Made by a program: the position numbers and the translations under genes. Under the pieces are notes generated by a model. It worked only from the letters and a program-made list of their open reading frames with translations. It ran no database searches and had not been told where the DNA came from. Shown here piece after piece: positions 19,037-27,737 of a stretch of DNA of 64,000 nucleotides (its first letter is position 1; each line of letters starts with the position of its first letter). Origin of the DNA: a bacterium (GTDB lineage Bacteria > Pseudomonadota > Gammaproteobacteria > UBA6186 > Azoamicaceae); contig DAHXPC010000004.1 of the NCBI GenBank assembly GCA_027364575.1, forward strand, positions 83,800 to 147,799. The letters run 5' to 3'.

Positions 19037-20476
19037 ATGTCAGCACCCGCAGGCGTTGTCCAAGCAAATCTTGATTTTACCCAAGAAAAAGCAAAACTAA
19101 ATAAACCCTTAAAAGATCCCAAAACGGTAGCCATTGTAGAAGTGGCCTGTGCACTCTCCGATACCATTCCCCACCTTAAAGCGGCTTTTCAAGCGGAACA
19201 AGACTTTAGGCAAGCAGAAGAGCGTGAGCTTAAAAAACTGATCACAACAGTTATGCGCGCGATGTCTGGCAAAACTGAAGCCGAAGTGGAAGCCCTAAAA
19301 AAAACAATTTTTGAAAAATTCGAGCTGGATTTTGCATTAATGCAAAAATTACAGGGTGCCATAGAAAATAATAAAGAGGCCACCATTTCTTTGCAGACGA
19401 ATAAACTTACTTTTACTAAAAAAGTTAAAAATGGGGATGTGAAAGAAGCCGCAAAAGATGGTATTATTAAAGGCAGTGAAAGATTTTTGCACACCTATTG
19501 GGATACCCTTATTCGGACGTGGGAAATGCCGCAGGGCTACAAGCTAGATACTGCGCCTGCGGATATCACTTTTTTAGGAGAAAACCCTGTTACCCTGCAT
19601 GGTTCATCGAAAGCCACCTATGTTAAAAATGCATTTGCAGTGATGCATCTTGCGATCACTGGAAAGGATCAATTAGGGCAGGCAACCTATTTGGCGCCAC
19701 AATCTGTAAGCCACTGGCTAGATGGATCGGCGCTGTTTCATTTAACGTCTATTCCCTCTAATATTGATCTGTTAGCCATTGATAATCGCTTCGATCGCTG
19801 TAGTTATACAAGCGATTATAATTTACAGAATAAAAGGAAAGGGCTGGTGTTTGCCCACAGTGGTTATGCCTTTGGGGGACAACGGGGGGAGACCGATCGC
19901 TACACTCAAGAAATTGCAAAAAGGAAAATCAATGGACCCGAAGATTGTTCATCCTGGGTAGCCAGAATCACGGGCTGTCGCCAAACCTATGCCACCCTGC
20001 ATCAAATGTGGCATTATGAAAACCAAAGTTTAAAACTATTTAACCATAAGCCCTGGGAAGATATTTCCGATTTTACGACTTGGTTAAATGTGAAAGCCGA
20101 AGGCTTACGGACCGAGATGGAAGCTTTGTATGAACCGGTGATAATACGCAATCCCCAGCAAGATATTAAGGCGGGCCAAGTGTATGCTTATCGCGGTGCA
20201 GAGGGTGGACATACTGCATTAGTATTGGGTTTTAAAAGTGATGCAGGAAACAGTAAAATTGTTGGACTTTCTTACGGGCGCGATATGCCAGAAGTCGAAG
20301 GTTTTGGGGTGCAGGAGTTTATATCTCCTCATCTTGAAATGAATAAGGCTAAAAAAACAATGCTTTTTAGTGTGAGCGGGCAGACAGTGGAAGCAGCTAA
20401 GCTATTGAGCAAAAGCCCCAATGCGCTAGAGACAGGAATTGCAAGCTCTAAGGCTAATCATCCTGTTCTGTCGTGA
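19037..20476 (+). CDS. Coiled-coil protein with a candidate Cys/His peptidase-like C-terminal region
   Basis: I do not recognise the family of this 479-residue protein. Residues 45-115 are helical and charged. The C-terminal half has features like NlpC/P60 or CHAP-type amidases: Cys304 in PEDCSSWVARITG at the start of a helix, and His392 in RGAEGGHTALVLGF on a strand after AGQVYAYRG, the usual order Cys then His. No signal peptide is present. An AAGAGGA site precedes the ATG. It lies directly after an ABC exporter, which could be coincidence or could mean export. A catalytic role rests on spacing and motif context only. Confidence 0.55.
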   Translation: MSAPAGVVQANLDFTQEKAKLNKPLKDPKTVAIVEVACALSDTIPHLKAAFQAEQDFRQAEERELKKLITTVMRAMSGKTEAEVEALKKTIFEKFELDFALMQKLQGAIENNKEATISLQTNKLTFTKKVKNGDVKEAAKDGIIKGSERFLHTYWDTLIRTWEMPQGYKLDTAPADITFLGENPVTLHGSSKATYVKNAFAVMHLAITGKDQLGQATYLAPQSVSHWLDGSALFHLTSIPSNIDLLAIDNRFDRCSYTSDYNLQNKRKGLVFAHSGYAFGGQRGETDRYTQEIAKRKINGPEDCSSWVARITGCRQTYATLHQMWHYENQSLKLFNHKPWEDISDFTTWLNVKAEGLRTEMEALYEPVIIRNPQQDIKAGQVYAYRGAEGGHTALVLGFKSDAGNSKIVGLSYGRDMPEVEGFGVQEFISPHLEMNKAKKTMLFSVSGQTVEAAKLLSKSPNALETGIASSKANHPVLS

Positions 20477-20512
20477 ATTTAACTTTAATCTTAAATTAAG
20501 AGTAATACTATT

Positions 20513-21307
20513 TTGCTAACAGGCTGTATTCAAAAATTAAAAACAACGTTATCTGATCCGGTTGAGTATCAATTACCCATTGATGGCGTGGACTTTCCCC
20601 TCAATGCTTGTATCGGTAAATCCATTACGCTGAAATTTTTGGGGAAAATCCATTGCCTTTATTGTAACCGACTGATTAAAAAAAGTTATAATCAAGGCTA
20701 CTGCTTTCCGTGCGCACAAACACTCGCACGCTGTGATTTTTGCATTGTAAAACCTGAAAAATGTCATTTTCATCTGGGGACGTGTCGGGAACCCGAATGG
20801 GGGCAAACCCATTGTTTTATGCCGCATGTGGTTTATCTTGCCAATACATCGGGTGTAAAGGTAGGCATTACCCGAGAAACCCAAGTGCCAACGCGCTGGA
20901 TAGATCAAGGGGCAACTCAGGCTTTGCCGATTTTAAAAGCCAAAAATCGTTACCAATCTGGGCTTATTGAAGTAGCCTTAAAACAATGGATCAATGATAA
21001 AACCGATTGGCGAAAAATGTTGGCAGGAATAGGGGAGCCAATAGATTTATTGGCCAAACGTGAGGAGTTATTAACGCAATTGCCGCTGGGATCCTATGAG
21101 ATCGAACTATTCGAATCGACATCTATTATTTCTATCCACTACCCAGTCTTAAAATATCCAAATAAAGTTCAATCGCTAAATTTTGATAAAACACCGGAAA
21201 TTAGCGGTACCTTGCAGGGCATTAAGGGACAATATTTAATACTCGATATAGGGGTTATTAATATTCGCAATGCCGCCGGTTATCGAATTTCTATAGAATG
21301 GCAATAA
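20513..21307 (+). CDS. DUF2797 family protein
   Basis: A 264-residue protein with the cysteine-rich core typical of DUF2797: HCLYCNRLIKKSYNQGYCFPC, then CDFCIVKPEKCHFHLGTCREP, EWGQTHCFMPHVVYLANTS and GVKVGITRETQVPTRWIDQG. The paired cysteines probably bind zinc, and the KVGITR...RWIDQGA part resembles a GIY-YIG-like fold. The function of the family is unknown. A TTG start is used in this frame with weak AAGAG upstream; no better start is seen before the core. Confidence 0.75.
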   Translation: MLTGCIQKLKTTLSDPVEYQLPIDGVDFPLNACIGKSITLKFLGKIHCLYCNRLIKKSYNQGYCFPCAQTLARCDFCIVKPEKCHFHLGTCREPEWGQTHCFMPHVVYLANTSGVKVGITRETQVPTRWIDQGATQALPILKAKNRYQSGLIEVALKQWINDKTDWRKMLAGIGEPIDLLAKREELLTQLPLGSYEIELFESTSIISIHYPVLKYPNKVQSLNFDKTPEISGTLQGIKGQYLILDIGVINIRNAAGYRISIEWQ

Positions 21308-21623
21308 ATGGTTCTGTGATTGAATTAATTACATTGTTTACGTACATGAAGCAGTGGTTAATAATATCAATTTTTTGTGTAAATTTTCAGTTAATTGTTC
21401 TTGACTTTGAATATGCTTTTCTTGCTTGCCAGTAAAACCATTTTTGATACACACCACAGAACTTGTTGTCTTCTAATCGTTTCTAAAGCGATGCAATTTT
21501 TAAAGTCAGCACTATGAAGTGTTTTTTGCTTAAACAGAATAATCCTTTAGTTGAGGAGCTAGTGTCTCTATTTTAATTTGATCTTAAAAAAGCTGAGCAG
21601 ATCTCAATGGACTTGAAGTTTTT

Positions 21624-21652
21624 TTGACAAGCTTATGGGGAAGGTATACTAT
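21624..21652 (+). promoter_or_regulatory. Candidate sigma70 promoter of the ankyrin gene
   Basis: The 379-base gap 21308-21686 contains no gene that I can support. Near its end, TTGACA (21624-21629) is a perfect -35. TATACT (21645-21650) follows at 15 bases, or TACTAT (21647-21652) at 17 bases. A GGAAGG ribosome site stands at 21671. The gene thus has its own promoter. Confidence 0.5.
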
Positions 21653-21686
21653 TCATGCAGCTAAAATCCAGGAAGGTTTTTAATAC

Positions 21687-22691
21687 ATGTTTAATAGTTA
21701 TAGAAATATAGAAAACAATAAAAAATCTTTTCTTCTTAATAAGACTGAAGGCGCTCAAGAAGAAAGTAAAGTTGCGTTACATCCTCGCAATAATGCAGCC
21801 TTTCCTAATCATCCTTCTACAAAACAAGTTGTTTTGTGTTCTTATCAAAATAGACAAGTTATGATAAATGATCGATTTTTAGCTGCTGCAACCAGTGGAG
21901 ATTTGTTGGTTGTTGAAACACTTTTGAAACCCAATATTTCAGCTGCTGATCCCGGAAATATTAATTGTAAAAATGATGAGAAACGAACGGCACTTATATT
22001 AGCGGCCATGGGGGGGCATGAATCAGTCATACGCTTTCTAATTCGTAAAGGGGCCGATGTTAATTGGATCGATAAGTTTGGGTGTAGTGCGATTATGCAT
22101 GCAGCTAAAAACTTACATGGTCAAGCACTTATGGCGCTTTTAGCGGCTAATGCGAATATTGCTCCAGTCAATAAAACCCAAAAAAGCATATTAGAATTAG
22201 CGACAGTTCGTACGAGGAATGTTTTGAAAAAGCCTCAGCTTTCCCGGCAAGAAGCAATCATAAAAATTCTTTTTTCAGAATTGGTTATGCGCGCCTTAGC
22301 AGAAGAGTTTATGCAAAATAAAAGTATTTTTTTAAAAGATGCCGTATTTCAAAGGGTATGCCTTTCTTTAGAAAAAAGCGGTGAAGAAGTTTCTTGTTTG
22401 CCATTTTATACTTCGATTGAGGTTAATGTTAAAAAAGTTTTGATAAGGCAGCAAGAAACGTATCTAATGCTTTTACAGATCTTGCCTAGAAAATTCCCAG
22501 TGGAAATGGTGGCCAAAATAAGTGATTTTCTGAATAATACATTTTCTAATCATTATCATGCTCAAGTGGCGTATTTAAGCTATCAGCAGGTTAACTGGTT
22601 GCAAAAACGGATAGTATTACCATTAAGGCAAATAAGTGGCGTGGGTATAGATGAGCAGGGCACAACGAGAAAGTCGGTGCCTGGCACCTAA
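21687..22691 (+). CDS. Ankyrin-repeat protein
   Basis: A 334-residue protein with two or three ankyrin repeats at about residues 53-170: DRFLAAATSGDLLVVETLL, TALILAAMGGHESVIRFLIRKGADVN and SAIMHAAKNLHGQALMALLAANANI. The flanking parts are unrecognised and helical, without a signal peptide or membrane span. Codon use is more AT-rich than in the neighbouring pepN. Ankyrin proteins of this type are common type IV effectors in Legionella and Coxiella, and a host-directed role is a reasonable inference, unproven here. Its last residues and stop lie in the repeat at 22676. Confidence 0.75.
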   Translation: MFNSYRNIENNKKSFLLNKTEGAQEESKVALHPRNNAAFPNHPSTKQVVLCSYQNRQVMINDRFLAAATSGDLLVVETLLKPNISAADPGNINCKNDEKRTALILAAMGGHESVIRFLIRKGADVNWIDKFGCSAIMHAAKNLHGQALMALLAANANIAPVNKTQKSILELATVRTRNVLKKPQLSRQEAIIKILFSELVMRALAEEFMQNKSIFLKDAVFQRVCLSLEKSGEEVSCLPFYTSIEVNVKKVLIRQQETYLMLLQILPRKFPVEMVAKISDFLNNTFSNHYHAQVAYLSYQQVNWLQKRIVLPLRQISGVGIDEQGTTRKSVPGT

Positions 22692-22716
22692 TGAGAGTAG
22701 GTCGGCCCCAGGCACC
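22676..22716. repeat. Copy 2 of the 41-bp hairpin-type repeat overlapping a stop codon
   Basis: Here the outer arms are perfect: GGTGCCTGG (22676-22684) pairs with CCAGGCACC (22708-22716) around a 23-base loop containing the TAA stop of the ankyrin gene. The loop shares CACCTAATGAGAGTAG with copy 1 at 12486 (one change). There is no T run, so it is not an ordinary terminator. Confidence 0.75.
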
Positions 22717-22774
22717 CAATACGGAATACGTTATACTATTTTAAATCGGTATTCGTTATAAGGATCTTATCAAT

Positions 22775-25399
22775 ATGAGTAAACCAGTCACCCACTATCT
22801 TCAAGATTATCAGCCGCCACATTTTTGGATCGATAGCATTGATTTGATATTCGATTTACAAGAAAAGCAAACTATTGTGCATTCTACACTGCACTGCCGG
22901 CGTAACTTCTCTATTTCTAAATCTGAAAACCAAGCGCTGACATTACACGGCGAAAAATTAATTTTAAAATCCATACACTTAAATCAGCACGCATTACCCA
23001 GCGAACAATACAGCTTAGAGAGTGATAGCTTAACCATTTTCAATGTGCCAGATGTTTTTACACTGGAAATTAAAACAAAAATTTACCCCGCTAAAAATAC
23101 CGAGCTATCAGGGCTATATCATTCTAAAAAAATGTACTGCACGCAATGCGAGGCAGAAGGGTTTAGACGAATTACCTATTACTTAGATAGACCCGATGTG
23201 ATGGCGAAGTTTACCACCACGATTTATGCCGATAAAAAACAATACCCGGTATTAATATCCAATGGCAATTGTACTGGCAAAGGGGATCTGGATCTGGAGC
23301 GACATTGGGCAAAATGGGAAGATCCTTTTGTCAAACCCAGTTATTTATTCGCATTGGTCGCTGGGAACTTAGTCGCACTTGAAGATCATTTTATTACCCG
23401 ATCACAGCGTTTGGTTACGCTTAAAATATATGTTGAGCCAGAAAATCAAGATAAATGCCAGCATGCCCTTGAAGCCTTAAAAAAATCGATGCTGTGGGAT
23501 GAAGTCACCTATGGTCGAGAATATGATTTAGATATTTACATGATCGTTGCCGTTAACGATTTTAATATGGGCGCGATGGAGAATAAAGGGCTCAATATTT
23601 TTAATTCAAAATATGTGCTAGCTCGTCCAGAAACCGCAACCGATACTGATTATTATCTGATTGATGCCGTCGTTGGCCATGAGTATTTTCATAATTGGTC
23701 TGGCAATCGTGTCACCTGTAGAGATTGGTTTCAATTGAGTTTAAAAGAAGGGCTTACCGTATTTCGCGAGCATCAGTTTTCTAGAGATATCTCTAAATCC
23801 AGTGTCAGTCTAATTGAAAATGTGCGTAGCTTACGTGCTTCTCAATTTGCAGAAGACAATGGTCCCATGGCACATCCAGTACGTCCAGAATCGTATATAG
23901 AAATTAATAATTTTTATACAGCCACCGTTTATGAAAAAGGGGCAGAATTGATAGGCATGATTAAGACATTAATTGGTGCTGAAGACTTTAGAAAAGGGAT
24001 GGACTTGTATTTTGAACGCCATGATGGCCAAGCAGTCACCACGGAAGATTTTATGCATGCAATGGAAACGGCTGCAAACCGTGATCTCAGCCAATTTTGC
24101 TTATGGTATAGCCAAGCGGGAACACCTGTTATTACGCTAACGGAAGCATTTGATCCTTTAACGAATACCTATTGCGTAACCCTACAGCAATTGTGTCCCC
24201 CGACACCGGATCAGCGGATAAAGCTTCCGATGGTCATACCCGTTGCGATTGGGCTTTTAGATAACACGGGTAAAGATATATTGCCTGAAAATAAAATTTT
24301 GGTTTTAAGCGCTGAAACAGAAACGTTTACATTTCCCAATCTAGCCGTAAAGCCTGTGCTTTCATTACTGCGTGGCTTTTCAGCGCCAGTTAAAATTGAA
24401 TGGGAAAGAAATGCGGAAGAATGGGCGTTTTTATTAGCCCATGATAGCGACAGCTTTAATCGCTGGGAAGCAGGCCAGAAGCTCGCCTCGCAGGTCATAT
24501 GGCAATTGGTAGAGGATTATAACGCTAAGCGTCCTTTAATGGTCTCAGCGCTTATGCTTAGAGCATTCGAGGCTATTATTGCCGACAATACGCTGGATGC
24601 TGCATTGAAAGCTGAAATTTTAACCCTGCCTGCGCTGAATGACTTATTGCAGCAAAAACCACAGGCAGATATTGATGCTATTTATGCCGTGAGAACGTTT
24701 TTAAGAAAAAGCCTGGCTGAATATTTAAAAGGATCTTTTTATGCGTTGTATGAGGCGCATTTAGCGTTTGGTCGATACCAGTATAGCCCTTTGTCAGTGG
24801 CTTCCAGACGGCTTAAAGCCCTTTGTTTATCGTATTTGATGTTGACGAATGAGCCGCAAGCACTCGCGCTTTGCCTGCAACAATGGAAAAGTGTTAACAA
24901 TATGACCGATGCATTAACCGTTTTAAATGTGCTGTCTAATTGGGAAGGCCCCGAACGACAACAGGTATTATCTGAATTTTATGAAAAATGGCAGTACGAT
25001 CTTTTGGTATTGGATAAATGGTTTAGGGTACAAGCGCTTTCTGAATTGCCCAATACATTGGAGGTGGTTAAAGCATTAATGCAACACCCGGCATTTGAGA
25101 TAACCAATCCAAATAAGGTCTATTCGTTAATTGGCGCTTTTACCAGTGGCAATTTAGTGCATTTTCATCATCAAAATGGTGCGGCTTATACATTTTTAGC
25201 GGATGTGGTGATTCAATTGGATACGTTAAATCCTCAGGTAGCCTCAAGGATGGTCAGGGCATTTGCTAATTGGAAGCAGACAAGCCGCGATCGGCAGGAT
25301 AAAATACGAATTGAGCTTAAACGACTATTGTCTCAAGATAATTTATCGACCGACGTTTTTGAAATTGTTTCAAAATGTTTAGCGGCAGATATTGGCTAA
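22775..25399 (+). CDS. pepN: Aminopeptidase N (M1 family)
   Basis: A cytosolic zinc aminopeptidase that completes breakdown of peptides. Substrate motif GAMEN is near residue 267. The zinc site is HEYFH (His302, His306) with Glu325 in LKEG. The 874-residue length and C-terminal helical domain match proteobacterial PepN. It ends three bases before the convergent PAP2 gene, leaving no space for a separate terminator. Confidence 0.96.
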   Translation: MSKPVTHYLQDYQPPHFWIDSIDLIFDLQEKQTIVHSTLHCRRNFSISKSENQALTLHGEKLILKSIHLNQHALPSEQYSLESDSLTIFNVPDVFTLEIKTKIYPAKNTELSGLYHSKKMYCTQCEAEGFRRITYYLDRPDVMAKFTTTIYADKKQYPVLISNGNCTGKGDLDLERHWAKWEDPFVKPSYLFALVAGNLVALEDHFITRSQRLVTLKIYVEPENQDKCQHALEALKKSMLWDEVTYGREYDLDIYMIVAVNDFNMGAMENKGLNIFNSKYVLARPETATDTDYYLIDAVVGHEYFHNWSGNRVTCRDWFQLSLKEGLTVFREHQFSRDISKSSVSLIENVRSLRASQFAEDNGPMAHPVRPESYIEINNFYTATVYEKGAELIGMIKTLIGAEDFRKGMDLYFERHDGQAVTTEDFMHAMETAANRDLSQFCLWYSQAGTPVITLTEAFDPLTNTYCVTLQQLCPPTPDQRIKLPMVIPVAIGLLDNTGKDILPENKILVLSAETETFTFPNLAVKPVLSLLRGFSAPVKIEWERNAEEWAFLLAHDSDSFNRWEAGQKLASQVIWQLVEDYNAKRPLMVSALMLRAFEAIIADNTLDAALKAEILTLPALNDLLQQKPQADIDAIYAVRTFLRKSLAEYLKGSFYALYEAHLAFGRYQYSPLSVASRRLKALCLSYLMLTNEPQALALCLQQWKSVNNMTDALTVLNVLSNWEGPERQQVLSEFYEKWQYDLLVLDKWFRVQALSELPNTLEVVKALMQHPAFEITNPNKVYSLIGAFTSGNLVHFHHQNGAAYTFLADVVIQLDTLNPQVASRMVRAFANWKQTSRDRQDKIRIELKRLLSQDNLSTDVFEIVSKCLAADIG

Positions 25400-25402
25400 G
25401 GC

Positions 25403-26122
25403 CTATAAGGGGTGATGAGACGTACAGCACCAGCGGTATATGGGGGCTTGTAGGGTCCACCCAAGCCAAACTAAAGCTAATAAGCTTGAAAAAAGCACAT
25501 CGCTGAACCAATGTGCGCCACTGAATAATCTCGCAAGACAGAGAATAAGACTTATGCTTATTCCAAGGGTTGCTATTTTTTTGGGTGCGCACAAACGGGT
25601 AAAAGAAGCCCAATAGACTAAAGCAAAGGCATGCCCTCCGGGGAAAGAATGCGTAGAGGTATCTTTGATATTGGAATTATTCAGTAACGTTGAAAGCTTT
25701 AGCACCGGTTGTAAAACCAAAGAAGGCGAATCGCGCGTGACGTGTAACCAATGGTTAAATAAACCATCTTGTAACATAAATCCGATTTCAAAAAAAATCC
25801 AAAAATAGACCGTTTGTTTAATACGGATTTTTCTTTGTTGTCGATCGGCAGCCATTATAATCGATCCTATATTTAATACTGCTGCTAGGATCAAATTCAA
25901 CATGACTTCGCGTCGATGGTTTAACATTCCCCAAAAATATTGCCAAGCAACACTTTCCCCTAGGCTGCCATTTAAGGCATAGAAGATTGCGTTATCGAAT
26001 TTTTTGCAAAAGGGATGGGAAAAGGGCAAAAACCATAACAAGAGTGCACTTAATAATGCACCATGGCTCCATATGAGTAGACGGTTTTGAAAAATGAGCT
26101 TTGGGTAAAATGTTGGCTTCAT
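25403..26122 (-). CDS. PAP2-family membrane phosphatase
   Basis: A 239-residue integral membrane phosphatase with about six hydrophobic segments. The three PAP2 motifs are visible: K...HVTRDSPSLVL (motif 1 variant), SFPGGHAFAL (motif 2) and ARLFSGAHWFSD (motif 3, R-x5-H-x3-D). I place the start at 26122, giving a four-base ATGA overlap with the lpxH stop; a longer frame to 26185 would overlap lpxH heavily. Possible substrates are lipid A phosphate, undecaprenyl diphosphate or phosphatidylglycerol phosphate. Tight coupling to lpxH favours lipid A or envelope phosphate removal, but this is inference. Confidence 0.82.
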   Translation of the reverse strand: MKPTFYPKLIFQNRLLIWSHGALLSALLLWFLPFSHPFCKKFDNAIFYALNGSLGESVAWQYFWGMLNHRREVMLNLILAAVLNIGSIIMAADRQQRKIRIKQTVYFWIFFEIGFMLQDGLFNHWLHVTRDSPSLVLQPVLKLSTLLNNSNIKDTSTHSFPGGHAFALVYWASFTRLCAPKKIATLGISISLILCLARLFSGAHWFSDVLFSSLLALVWLGWTLQAPIYRWCCTSHHPL

Positions 26123-26847
26123 GACACGGATTGTAGCGTTATACTGTCTTGCGAATACACCAATACATTTCCCGTTGTTCCCCAATCGCCTAACACGATT
26201 CGTTTGGCAGGCTTATCATCCAAAATAAAATGATGGATGTTCTGCCTATGGGTATGACCATGGATAAGAATGGAAGATTGGTTGTCGCGTAATATTGCAT
26301 ACACATCCTGCTGCACAACCTCAAAGCGTGGCTCTGGGTTTCTTTTCGAATAGACGGGGCGACGAGAAGCATTGCTTCGCAGTAATGCGGCCATTTTTCG
26401 CCGTAAACGAATGGGTAAACTTAAAAACAATTTTTGGATCAATGGATGGCGAACAAAGCGCCTAAATCGCTGATAGCCTATATCAAGCGTACAAAGTTGA
26501 TCGCCATGCGTTAGCACGACTCGATTACCATATAATTCAATTACGGTGGGATCAGGCAAAAGCTGACAATGCGTTTTGTCTGCAAATGCCTGATCAATTA
26601 AAAAATCCCGATTTCCGCGTATAAAAAAGACGGGGATGCCGGTTTGGCTAAAGGCTTTGAGTGCCGCCATGATTTGAATATCATGCGGATCTTCTTCCTC
26701 TATCCCAACCCAAGCTTCAAAAAAATCGCCTAAAATATACAGTGCATCTGCTTTTTTTGCATCATTTTCTAAAAATTTTAAAAATAACGTTGATATTTCA
26801 GGATGACGTGCCGACAGATGCAGATCGGAAATAAAATATGCCGTCAT
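26119..26847 (-). CDS. lpxH: UDP-2,3-diacylglucosamine diphosphatase
   Basis: Fourth step of lipid A synthesis, giving lipid X and UMP at the inner face of the inner membrane. The calcineurin-like metal motifs are FISDLHLS, GDFFEAWVG, RGNRDFLID, LTHGD and HGHTHRQNIH. The length is 242 residues. The ATG overlaps the ppiB stop by one base (TAATG), so the two are translationally coupled. Confidence 0.95.
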   Translation of the reverse strand: MTAYFISDLHLSARHPEISTLFLKFLENDAKKADALYILGDFFEAWVGIEEEDPHDIQIMAALKAFSQTGIPVFFIRGNRDFLIDQAFADKTHCQLLPDPTVIELYGNRVVLTHGDQLCTLDIGYQRFRRFVRHPLIQKLFLSLPIRLRRKMAALLRSNASRRPVYSKRNPEPRFEVVQQDVYAILRDNQSSILIHGHTHRQNIHHFILDDKPAKRIVLGDWGTTGNVLVYSQDSITLQSVS

Positions 26848-27344
26848 TACACCTGTTCAGCCGCCAAAATATAAATGTCTTCAACGGGTACATCGCCATG
26901 ACCGGCACGGTTTGTGGTAGCGGCTTCGCTCATTTTTAAAATAATATCCATGCCTTCGGTGACTTTGCCAAACGCACAATAGCCAAAGCCTTCTACCGTT
27001 TCGCTTTTAAAATTTAGGAAAGCATTATTTGCTACATTAATAAAAAACTGAGAAGAAGCAGAGTGTGGATCGTTGGTCCGAGCCATGGCAATGGTGCCTA
27101 CTTCGTTTTTTAAACCCGATTTAGCTTCATTTTGGATGGGGGCATCAGATGCTTTATTGATCATGCCTTTTTCAAAACCGCCACCTTGTACCATAAAGCC
27201 TTTAATGACTCGGTGGAAAATGGTTCCATTATAAAAGCCATTTTTAACGTAGTTTAAAAAATTTGTGCTGGTGAGGGGGGCCGCTTTTTCATCTAATTCA
27301 ATGAGAATGGAGCCTAATGAGGTATCGAGTTTGACTGAGGCCAT
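26847..27344 (-). CDS. ppiB: Cyclophilin-type peptidyl-prolyl isomerase
   Basis: A 165-residue cytoplasmic cyclophilin. [13 protein letters not shown] carries the catalytic Arg, and [13 protein letters not shown] and [15 protein letters not shown] complete the fold. It leads the ppiB-lpxH-PAP2 operon. In E. coli ppiB is next to lpxH on one side and divergent from cysS on the other. Here cysS is about 6 kb away, beyond the Sel1/WD40 gene and gltX. Confidence 0.95.
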   Translation of the reverse strand: MASVKLDTSLGSILIELDEKAAPLTSTNFLNYVKNGFYNGTIFHRVIKGFMVQGGGFEKGMINKASDAPIQNEAKSGLKNEVGTIAMARTNDPHSASSQFFINVANNAFLNFKSETVEGFGYCAFGKVTEGMDIILKMSEAATTNRAGHGDVPVEDIYILAAEQV

Positions 27345-27377
27345 AAGATTATCCGCCCTTAAAAAGTATAAAATGGA

Positions 27378-27406
27378 ATTATATCATATAACGGCTATTT
27401 TTTTAA
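27378..27406 (-). promoter_or_regulatory. Candidate sigma70 promoter for ppiB-lpxH-PAP2
   Basis: On the minus strand, TTAAAA (27406-27401) and a perfect TATAAT (27383-27378) are spaced by 17 bases, upstream of the ppiB start at 27344. In the rest of the 393-base gap 27345-27737 I see no gene, hairpin or repeat that I can support. Confidence 0.4.
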
Positions 27407-27737
27407 GGGAGCAGCCATTCAATTTTAACGCTAACAGGAGGGTTTGAAAAATAGAATGAATGACGTACGGAGTACTCAAAATAGATATTCACGCCTAAAT
27501 TTCAAGCTGTTAGGGTTAAGCGTATCGGACTGGAACGTGTTTTGAGACCGAGAATTTAGGTTAATTAAAATACCTTAAAAAGTTGTCAGTTAACTAGGGT
27601 ATTGGTGCGCGATTGCCTTTTTACGTGTCATTCTTTCATTTTGTGAATAACGTCGACAATTCTGTGCCTTACCTGGGTGCAGCTTTTAAAATAAAATAAC
27701 CGCCGAGCTTAAGGTCTTTATATTGTTCTATGTTGGT

